Source: Cinnamomum chago (taxonomy: Eukaryota; Streptophyta; Magnoliopsida; Laurales; Lauraceae). From it: DNA of 64,000 nt. The DNA lies in NCBI GenBank assembly GCA_038049695.1, contig CP142458.1:42749501-42813500 (forward strand), in the 5' to 3' direction. The notes under the pieces were generated by a model, which made no database searches, was not told the origin of the DNA, and worked only from the letters and a program-made list of their open reading frames with translations. Below are positions 56,342 to 64,000 of the stretch, in pieces; position 1 is the stretch's first letter; each line of letters begins with the position of its first letter. The position numbers were made by a program, and so were the translations under genes.

Positions 56342-57140
56342 ATGGGGATTTATATTCATTGGTTGGAGGGTCCCCCAGCGCTGGAGGGGTTTAGGGGGGC
56401 GTTTCAAATTCCGGCCGACGTTCTGGTGAAGCCCCAAGACTTCCAGGGCCTCTTTGATGGCTTCGCCACTTTCAAGGACTGGATGCCCTTTCCTCTGTTG
56501 TCGGTATGCGAAGGTGGGGTCAGGTTCCCTATCCACCCGCTTCTTCGATCATGCCTCAGTTCGTGGCGGATCTGCCCCTTCCAGCTGATGCCAAATGGGT
56601 TTAAAATTATAATGGGCGTGGCGGAATTGAATTGGATCCTGGATATCAACCTCGGCGTGCACGACATAGAGGATGTCTATGAGATCTGCAAATCCGGGGG
56701 GGCGAGGACTCCTACTATCTTCGGGTGAAGGCTAGGTGCCGACCCTTGATTAACGCCCTGGAGGACTCAAGCAAGTACGCCGGGGATGAACGCATTCTGA
56801 TCTCGGGGAACTGGGAGTTCGGGGAGTCCGAGACTGAGGCTGCGTGGCGAATCCAGGTTCCGCGAAGGCCTGGGACCCCCCCGAGTAAATACTCGCCTCC
56901 CCGAGCTATTTGCATTTGTCTTAGATGTCAATTTTCCGATCTGATGTCCTCTGTTTTCTGCGCAGGTGTTCAGTGAAGGAGGAGAGAGGCCGGCTTCGAT
57001 CATTGGAAGAGGAACGGCGCGTGGCTAGAGAAGATCTATTGCTACCACGGTCATCACGATCGGGCCGCCTTCTTGCTGCTCGGGTACAAGCCGCGGTACC
57101 AGTCTTACACCAGGAAGACTGCTGAGATCCCCCCTTGAGC
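56342..57140 (+). pseudogene. Antisense extra ORF of the Tat element, N-terminal part
   Basis: Starts MGIYIHWLEGPPALEGF and carries 'VRFPIHPLLRSCLSSWRICP' and 'FQLMPNGFKIIMGVAELNWI' (about residues 59-101). It resembles the plant 'putative gypsy type transposon' (Transposase_28-like) domain found in predicted proteins near Tat elements. A frameshift in a G-run near 56700 is followed by 'DSYYLRVKARCRPLINALED' and 'ILISGNWEFGESETEAAWRI'. An intron may follow (donor GTAAAT near 56885, acceptor CTGCGCAG at 56966). The role is unknown. It is encoded opposite to gag-pol, between pol and the 3' LTR, a position known for extra antisense ORFs of some Tat elements. Confidence 0.65.
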
Positions 57141-57880
57141 CGATAGGGGAGGTCGTGCTTGCGCTCGCAGAGACCAGTGGCCAGGCCTCGGAGCCCCAGG
57201 GCCCGATCTTAGTTGCAGACAGCTCCCCCGACCAAGACCAAGCGGAAGGGGAGATGGACGAGGCGCGCCCTCCTTTGAAGAATTTGGGGGCCGTGATTTT
57301 CGGGGGCCGAGTTCCTCCCACCCCGAAGCATGCCCCCGGTGGGCCTGGCGCTGCTCAAGGCTTTTCAGCCAGCGCCTCCTCCGGTTCTTCGAGCGCAGCA
57401 GGGACCTCCTCCTCCGCTAAATGCAAGAGTGCGAGAGGCCCCCGCAAGAGAAGAGGGGGAGGTCGGAAGAGCCTCTCAAGGATGCTCGGCCGCCCAAAGA
57501 CACCCGGCCGCTTAGGGAGTCTCGGTCGCGGGTAGTGGAGCCCGAGAAGGAGGCTCTGCCGCCAAAGGAGACCCGGCCTCGAGCCGCGGAGGCCGAGAAG
57601 GGGGGTGAGGGCCCCCCACCCGAGAAGAGGCCCCGCGTGGGGGGCGAAGAGGAGCGGGTCCAGGAGGCGGATCCAGAGGCTCGGCCTCACAAGCCGATGC
57701 CTTGGAGGCCTAATTTTGACATCAACCCCTGCGAGCCCATGACCGTGGAGGATCGGATGGGGACCTCCTCCAGGATGATCTCGGCTATCGCCCGGGGATG
57801 TGCTCTCCCTTTAGACATGGAGAGGCATCGTAAAGACGGGACGATGAGCCTGATCTACTCGACGATGAAGGTGTCGCTCG
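57141..57880 (+). pseudogene. Antisense extra ORF, middle low-complexity part
   Basis: GC-rich and open in more than one frame: 57155-57535 (Ser/Gly/Ala-rich) and 57421-57880 (Glu/Pro/Arg-rich, 'EKEALPPKETRPRAAEAEKG'). It leads into 'PWRPNFDINPCEPMTVEDRM' and 'DGTMSLIYSTMKVSLE'. The latter ends at a GAG/GTGATT donor. The shift between frames near 57480 is probably a mutation. It looks like a disordered linker before a coiled coil; no enzymatic motif. Confidence 0.55.
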
Positions 57881-57963
57881 AGGTGATTCATGCTTCCTTT
57901 GCCTTTGAATTTTATGCCTTGGTTTCCCGTTCTGACCTCCTGCCCCGTTTTGTCTTCTTACAG

Positions 57964-58697
57964 AATGTACAGAGGCTCCAAATAATACTGGAGAGGACGG
58001 AGACGACGGCCAGGGAAGTTCTCGAGGTGGTCGCCAGAAGAAAAAGATGGGGGACGCCCTGGAAGCCAGCGTTGCGGAAATAAAGAAGGCGGAGGAGAAG
58101 ATAGCCGAGTTTGCAACGGTGCAACAAGCTGCGAAGGCCGAGATAATCAAGTTACGAGGCGAAAATAAGCATCTGAAAGGCGCAGCCGATGATAAGGCGA
58201 GGAGGGCGAGCCAACTGGAGGTCGAGCTTGCCAAGAAGGAAACTGAGTTGGCTGGGAAAGAGGCCGAGCTCGAGGCCTCCAGGAAGGAGCAGACCGATGT
58301 CGAGTCCACCCTGCGAGCCCAAGTCTTCAGGGCTTACCAGGAAGGGGTGGACTTGGCATCGGAGGAGTACGTGGCTCAAATCAAGACCCTGAGCCCAATT
58401 TTGTACAAGATGGGATGCAGGGAAGCACTTCACGAGTATGGGGTTTCTGAGGATGACCCCTTATTCACGAATCTTCCCCAATTCCAGTCTGTCATACCGA
58501 GCCCAGAGTCAGAGCCCGACTCTAACCCTCCGGAAGCCCCTCCCGAAGTTCCAAGCCCTCCTCCTCCGCCCCCGACGCCCGCCGAGGGTGACAAGGCCCA
58601 GTCCTCCTCCACGGCTCTTCCGCTCGAGGCTCCAGGCGCCCCCACCGCATCCGTCCCTCCAGAGCCGAAGAATAAAGATGTGGCGCCCGAGAAGTAG
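57964..58697 (+). pseudogene. Antisense extra ORF, C-terminal coiled-coil part
   Basis: After an acceptor TCTTACAG at 57956-57963, NVQRLQIILERTETTAREVL continues. A 1-base shift near 58045 leads to the open frame 58047-58697 with 'AEIKKAEEKIAEFATVQQAA' and heptad-rich Glu/Lys/Ala sequence to about residue 85, then a Pro/Ser-rich tail ending APEK. AATAAATG just after the stop could serve as a polyadenylation signal. The long coiled coil and acidic tail fit an RNA- or protein-binding partner, but the function is unknown. Confidence 0.65.
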
Positions 58698-59653
58698 AGT
58701 AATAAATGTCTGTATTTTTTCTTTTCTTTGATGTACTCCTTTTTCTTTCCCGAGTGTACATATCCTTGTAATTATCCTTCCTGATCAATGAAAAACATCT
58801 TTCTCAATTCTTCAGCTGTCTTTTCATTTCTATCTTCTTGCAATGGTGTGTGGATGTTCTGATGTTTAGACATGACCAAAACTCGCAAGTGGATGAGGTC
58901 GGCGAAGAAACTAGGTTCTGACCTTCTAGCCTCGGGATATTGAGTGAGAACGAGCCCCTTTTGTCTTTGAACTTTCCAAGTAGCTGAGGTCGGTGAGTCC
59001 GTAAGACTGGGTGATGACGAGGCTCGTTGTCTCTTGACCGATCTTCAAACCTTCATGTGGGCGAGATCGGTGAACATCTGGCCCTAAGGCTAGGTTTTGC
59101 CAATGTGCATCCGAGGGAAACGCCTTAAAAGAACCTGTAGTTAGTTTTGGATCCACACCCTGGGGTGCGACCCGGTTGCCGGAGAGCTGGGGTTGTGCCA
59201 TCAGCTTGGATGGCCTGTCATTCGAACTCAACGAGACAGCTGTGAGGAACGAAGTCCTGGCCCTGTGGCCGATTTCAAGGAGGCTGGTGCGAGGACTGGA
59301 GCCTTGGGAGGTGGTCCTATGACCGAGCTCAAAGAGGCCGGTGAGAGGACCGGAGCCTTGGGAGCTGGTCCTATGACCGAGCTCAAGGAGGTTGGTGCGA
59401 GGACCGAAGCCTTGGGAGTTGGTCCTACGACTGAGCTCAAGGAGGCTGGTGCGAGGACCGGAGCCTTTGGAGCTGGTCCTATGACCGAGCTCAAGGAGGC
59501 TGGTGCGAGGACCGAAGCCTTGGGAGCTGGCCCTATGACCGAGCTCAAGGAGGCTGGTGCGAGGACCGAAGCTTTGAGTCACAACTTAGAAGGATGTAAA
59601 GGCACACTTTCTCCAAAAGATCCCACTTTCATTGATTTATCATTTGAGTACAT
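58698..59653 (-). other. Tat element 3' noncoding region between pol and the antisense gene
   Basis: Tail-to-tail interval. It contains degenerate 'GAGGTCGGTGA' phrases (58890-59080) and a 54-bp minisatellite (59270-59582). Hypervariable 3' regions with tandem repeats are known for Tat elements. ORFs seen on both strands are by-products of a repeat length divisible by three. Confidence 0.7.
59270..59582. repeat. 54-bp minisatellite, about six units
   Basis: 'GACCGAGCTCAAGGAGGCTG' recurs at 59321, 59375, 59429, 59483 and 59537, exactly 54 bp apart, with a first diverged unit at 59267. Units differ by a few substitutions. Translated, it gives 18-residue repeats on both strands (for example EAGARTGALGAGPMTELK). 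Confidence 0.93.
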
Positions 59654-60571
59654 TTAGAAGTAGTACTTCTTGAGGTGCGTGGCATTCCATGGCCGTGGCA
59701 ATTATCTTCCGTCCATGCTTTCGAGCCTATAGTCCGACCTCCCGGAGACCGAGACCACCTTGAAAGGCCCAAGCCAATTTGGTGTGAGCTTGCCTTCGTT
59801 AGGATCTTTGTCTGCTGGAAGTGCCCTTTTTAAGACTAGTTCCCCGATCGAGAACTTCCTTTCTTTGACCTTCTGATTGTAGCCTCTGGACAGCTGCTGC
59901 TGGTAAGAGGCCAGGCGCACGGATGCCGCTTCTCTTCGCTCCTCGGCCAGGTCGAGCTCTTTGGCGAGGCTCACTTCATTATGCCCCTGGTCGACGAGAT
60001 CCGTCCTCAAGGTCGGGAGACCGACCTCGAAAGGGATTACAACTTCCATTCTGTATGCCAAGGAGAAAGGGGTTGCCGAGGTAGATCGTCTCGGGGTGGT
60101 TCGGTACGCCCAAAGGACACTTGGTAATTCTTCCACCCATCTGCCTTTGGCTTTGTCGAGTCTCTTTTTTAGCCCATCCAGCACCACCTTATTCGAGATC
60201 TCTGCTTGTCCGTTGCTCTGCGGGTAGGCCGGGGTCGCATAAAGGTTCCTAATACCGAGCTCCAGGCAAAAGTTCTTGAAGAAGTTAGAGTTGAATTGGG
60301 TTCCGTTGTCCGAGACCAGGGCTCGGGGGACCCCGAACCTTGTGACAATGTTCTTCCATACAAAATTCTTTGTGTCCTGCTCAGTGATGGAAGATAGGGC
60401 CTCTGCCTCTATTCATTTGGTGAAGTAGTCAGTGCCTACTATCAGCCACCTCTTGTTTCCTGGAGTTCGGTGAAGGGGTCCTACGATGTCTAGCCCCCAC
60501 TGAGCGAAATGCCATGGGCTGGAGAGAGGACTCAAGTCCTGTGCTGGCTGGTGCAGAGAGTGGGAGAACTT
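59654..60571 (-). pseudogene. Tat gypsy integrase core and C-terminus
   Basis: On the minus strand: 'WGLDIVGPLHRTPGNKRWLI' (first Asp), 'RALVSDNGTQFNSNFFKNFC' (second Asp) and 'TPAYPQSNGQAEISNKVVLD' (Glu), so the DDE triad is complete. The C-terminal part is 'LAYRMEVVIPFEVGLPTLRT' to 'LVLKRALPADKDPNEGKLTP'. One TGA replaces Trp in TKWIEAEA near 60410, and a 1-base shift near 59707 precedes the expected end (stop 59654-59656). Otherwise it is well preserved. Confidence 0.92.
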
Positions 60572-61460
60572 CTAACATTTTTCACACTTCCTAGCGTAGA
60601 GCTGGGCGTCCTTTTGCATATAGGGCCACAAATAGCCCTGACTGATGGCTCTGTATGCCAGGGATCTTCCTCCGATATGGCTTCCGTAGATTCCTTCGTG
60701 AATTTCAAAAAGGAAGTCTTCTACTTTGCTCGGATGAACGCACTGGAGATATGGTCCCTTGTAGGACTTTCTGTAGAGCTTCTCATTTGGGGACAGCCAG
60801 AAATGGGCCGCTTTCAGTCTGACCTTGTGGGCTTCATTCTTGTCCTCTGGGAGCTTATCTTCTTTCATGTATGCTATGATCGGGTCGATCCAGCTCGGAC
60901 CGAGACCGACGCATAGGACTTGCCGAGGCGGGAGGGTCTCTATGCTTGGTTTTTTCAATGTCCCCACATCAATTGTCCTTCTCTTTCCTGCTTCTACGGC
61001 TGAGGCCAAGTTGGCTAGGGCGTCTGCGTGGCAATTGGACTCTCTGCCGATTTGCCTGACTTCAGCTTTCTCGAACTGGGAGAGGAGCTGCTTTTTGTGA
61101 GCTAGGTAGGCCGCCATCCTCTCGTCTCGGGCTTGATAGTCTCCGCTTAGCTGGTTCGTCACCAACTGGGAGTCGCTGAAGACTACTAGCCGATGTGCCC
61201 CCAGTATTCTCGCGCTGCCGAGACCTGCAATCAACGCTTCGTACTCTGCTTCATTGTTGGAGGCTTTGAAGTCAAGGGTCAGTGCTTGCTCGATGACCAA
61301 GCCCTCTGGTGATTGGAGGACCACGCCGGCACCGGCCCTTCTGGACGTTTAGGATCCGTCGACGAAGACCTTCCATGCTGACTCAAGGAACTGTTTCCAA
61401 GATCGGTCTTCCTCGGTCTCGGCTGTCTCACTATCCCTGCTGCCCCCCAGTTCGGTATCG
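60572..61460 (-). pseudogene. Tat gypsy archaeal-type RNase H (aRNH) and integrase zinc domain
   Basis: The segment contains 'WKVFVDGS' (first Asp, near 61352), '[20 protein letters not shown]' (Glu) and '[20 protein letters not shown]' (Asp), followed by '[13 protein letters not shown]'. This second RNase H is diagnostic of the Tat lineage. It continues to the HHCC region '[20 protein letters not shown]' with 'CEKC'. A TAA follows VDGS and a TAG follows CEKC; otherwise the frame is the same throughout. Confidence 0.92.
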
Positions 61461-63083
61461 AGTAAGGTCGGTGTCGAACTAGGAGAAGTGAATTCGACAA
61501 TGAAATCTACCAGGATTTGTGCTTTGATCGCTGTTCTGGGTTGATACTGGATATCGAATTGCCCTAGTTCGACGGCCCACTTGGAGATTCTGCTGGAAAA
61601 GTCCGCTTTTCCGGAAGAGGGATTTGAGCGGGTACTCCGTGACAACCACCACCGTGTATGACTGGAAGTAGTGGGATAGTTTGCGAGAGGCGCTGATGAG
61701 TGCCAGTGCCAGCTTTTCGAGCGGCAGGTACCTGGTCTCGGCGTCGAGCAGGATCTTGCCCGTGTAGTAAATGGGTTGCGGCTGCTTGTCGTTCTCCCGA
61801 ACTAATACCAAACTCACTGCATGGTCCGAGACTGCTAGGTAGAGATACAGGAGGTCACCTTGTGATGGAGTGGACAACAGCGGTGGTGAAGAGAGGTACT
61901 CCTTGAGTTTCTCCAGTGCATGATCACACTCAGGGGTCTTTTTTAGGAGCTGGAAGAAAGGGCGACATTTGTCCGAAGATCGGCTGATGAAGTGGTTGAG
62001 CGCAGCGGCCATCCCTGTGAGACGCTGGACTTGTTTGGCCGAGGTCGGACTCTGAATCGCTTGGATAGCTGCGATCTGCTCTGGATTGGCCTCAATCCCT
62101 CTCCTGGTCACCAGGCTTCCCAGGAACTTGCCGGAGCCGACGCCAAATGCACACTTGGAGGCGTTTAGTTTGAGCTGGAATTTTCTCAGGACGGCGAATG
62201 TCTGTCGCAGGTCCGCCAGATGGTCCTGCGACTCCTTGGACTTGACCACCATGTCATCGATGTAGACCTCCATCGTCTTCCCGAGTTAGGCTTGGAACAT
62301 CTTCATGACCAGCCTTTGGTACGTGGCCCCAGCGTTCTTTAACCCAAAGTGCATCACTTTGTAACAGTAGATGCCCCAAGGGGTTATGAATGCGGTTTTC
62401 CATTCATCAGGTCCATACATGGGGATCTGGTGGTAACCTCGGTAGGCATCGAGGAAGCTCATCCTGTCGTGTCCCGAGGTGGCGTCGATCATCTTGTCGA
62501 TCTTTGGGAGGGGGAAGCAGTCCTTGGGACAGACTTTGTTGATGTCGGTGAAGTCCACATAGACCCTCCATTGGCCATTCTACTTCTTAACCACTACTGT
62601 GTTGGCCAACCACTTCGGATAGTGTACTTCGCGGATTGCTTCGGCCTCGAGGAGTTTGTCTACTTCTTCCATTACTGCTTCTGTCTGCGGGACCCCTATT
62701 CTGCGGGCCTTTTGCACTATGGGCTTGTGTCCGGGGTCAACATTTAGCTTGTGACACATGACTTCGGGGTCAATCCCGGGCATCTCATATGGAGTCCAAG
62801 CGAAGAAATCCTTGTTCTGCAGTAGGAAATCAAGCAGTTTGGATCTCTTATTGTCGGAGAGCTGGTTCCCCAACAGGAAATATCGCTCGGGGTCATCGAA
62901 ATTGATCCTGACCTCGGTGAACTCTTCAACGCTCTTTTGTTCAGCTGTGCGACTGACGTCCTCGAGTTCGGCCTCCAATTTGGCCATATGCACTTGTTGT
63001 GGCTCCGTTTCACCAGGCACTACGGTTGTGAGGCACTGCCGAGCCATCTGCTGATCTCCCCACACGGTTACTATCTCAAACAC
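61461..63083 (-). pseudogene. Tat gypsy reverse transcriptase and RNase H (1)
   Basis: Minus strand in order: 'GNQLSDNKRSKLLDFLLQNK' and 'DFFAWTPYEMPGIDPEVMCH', then RT 'VYVDFTDINKVCPKDCFPLP', 'MSFLDAYRGYHQIPMYGPDE', and 'TMEVYIDDMVVKSKESQDHL' with the catalytic YIDD. The thumb and a degenerate RNase H follow ('YLYLAVSDHAVSLVLVREND'). Stops near 62580 and 62286, each lying in the same frame, and one frameshift near 61600 interrupt it. The otherwise continuous frame indicates a moderately young copy. Confidence 0.93.
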
Positions 63084-63116
63084 CCCTCCGGCTTTCTCTA
63101 GTGGAAACTTGAGCTT

Positions 63117-64000
63117 CTAGTGAAGGGTGGAGGGTACTGCTTCCATGGCATGCAGCCAACTCCGTCCCATTATTACATTGTAAGGAGACAGGGCGTCTAC
63201 TACTACAAAGTCGGCCATTTTAGTGGAGCCCCCTATTCGGACTTCGAGCGAGACCCTCCCCTTGGGGTACACTGGCTTGGTGCTAAAGCCTATTAAGGGG
63301 ACGCGGGCTTCCTGTAGGTCAGACTCAGCCAGGCCAAGCTCTTTGAAGTAGCTGAAGTAGAGGATCTCGGACGAGCTCCCCGGATCGATAAGGACGCGCT
63401 TCACGGTGTAATTGTTCAGCCGTAAGGTGAGGGTGAGTGCGTCATTGTGGGGGAGATGGACCCCTCCTAGGTCCTCGTCTGAGAACCAGATCTTGGGCTT
63501 CTCCTTTCTGGCTCTTTTTGGTGCAGGCCCCAGCTCAGCCGACATCACTTGTTTGCCATGGGCAGCCCTCCTGGCCTTTGACCGATCTTGGTGACTTTCT
63601 TTATTGGGAGTGGGGGCTAGGTGAATAACGTTGATGACTCCTATTGGCCCGTCGCTGTCCTGATCATCATTGGGTGGAGGCGGTGGAGCGCGCTGCTGAG
63701 CCTGGTTGACCCTCTCTCCCTCCTTGACGTACTCCCGGAGGTGCCCGTCCTTGACGAGCCTCTCGAAGTGGGATTTCAGAGCCATGCAGTCCTCGGTCAT
63801 GTGCCCGTGCTGCTTGTGATAGGAGCAGTTCTTACTTCGGTCTCGGGTGGATGGATCACCCCTCATCGGTTGCGGCCACTGGAAGTAGGGCTCTGCCTTG
63901 ATTTTGTTCAAGAGTCTGTAAATGGGCTCTTTGAAGATGACATTGACGGCCCTGTAAGGATCTCCAGCCGGCCTGGTAGGATTGGATTTTGGTCTCTTGC
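63117..64000 (-). pseudogene. Tat gypsy gag C-terminus and protease, continuing beyond the window
   Basis: Open from the window edge to 63117. Gag part: 'NKIKAEPYFQWPQPMRGDPS', then 'CSYHKQHGHMTEDCMALKSH', a zinc-binding region typical of Tat gag. Protease: 'NNYTVKRVLIDPGSSSEILY' with the catalytic Asp in DPGSS (DSGSS or DGGSS in relatives), ending 'SPYNVIMGRSWLHAMEAVPS'. A TAG where Gln is expected separates it from RT in the same frame. Confidence 0.92.

Noticed and set aside
57025-58433. Minus-strand ORFs opposite the extra gene (for example 57785-58309, 174 codons)
   Set aside because: Shadow frames of a GC-rich coding region; composition and lack of similarity do not support them.
58926-59657. 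Long ORFs on both strands across the minisatellite (154, 106 and 218 codons)
   Set aside because: They result from a 54-bp repeat without stops; no conserved domain outside the repeats.

Overview
The window is nuclear DNA from a flowering plant, most likely a eudicot with a repeat-rich genome. It is almost entirely nested transposable elements. Every recognisable coding stretch belongs to a plant retrotransposon (Ty1/copia, Ty3/gypsy Del/Tekay-like, Ty3/gypsy Tat) or is a captured, broken fragment of a plant gene (glycyl-tRNA synthetase, ABCB transporter, CCCH zinc finger). I see no intact host gene, rRNA, tRNA or CRISPR array. The species cannot be named from this sequence.

Layout from left to right. 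Positions 240-7223 and 14399-33835 carry decayed minus-strand Ty1/copia elements. One copia copy ('X') has its 5' LTR at 32158-33835 and runs leftwards through leader, gag, protease, integrase and RT. Later insertions split it, and near 6985 it is joined to the integrase-RT-RNase H-LTR half of a second copy ('Y'). Copy Y is interrupted by a solo gypsy LTR (3385-6437, TSD CAAAC). Copy X RT is interrupted by a solo copia LTR (7224-14398), which is itself interrupted by a 5.5-kb CACTA transposon (7378-12922, TSD TAG) holding pieces of at least three host genes. Copy X RT is also interrupted by the 3' end of another LTR element (14831-26724). That LTR hosts a rearranged gypsy LTR (15405-21751, TSD GGTTG) and a copia LTR (23251-25000). 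Between gag and protease of X lies a plus-strand copia LTR with PBS (28446-29870).

Right of copy X is the leader and LTR of an Athila-like gypsy element (33836-33879 and 51677-52972). It hosts a solo gypsy LTR (33880-51676, TSD GTCTA). That solo LTR contains a young SIRE/Maximus-like copia remnant (36272-41557, TSD GGCCC) and a plus-strand Del/Tekay-like gypsy element (41747-51525, TSD CAAAC), whose 3' LTR holds a 1.5-kb Mutator-like element (49014-50532, TSD TATAATTTA). About 2 kb of AT-rich sequence without recognisable genes follows (52973-54985). From about 55 kb to the end is a GC-richer Tat-lineage gypsy element on the minus strand. It has gag, protease, RT, RNase H, a second (archaeal-type) RNase H and integrase, a 54-bp minisatellite, and an extra gene on the opposite strand (56342-58697).

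The most unusual signal is a set of short palindrome arrays at similar positions in otherwise different elements: GCTCGAGC-, GGCTAGCC- and GGTCGACC-centred units, 2-6 or more per array, often about 22 bp apart. Their arms vary in a compensatory way, each class occurs in unrelated element types, one array appears inverted relative to its LTR, and several rearrangement breakpoints lie in or beside arrays. This is the best candidate here for something undescribed.
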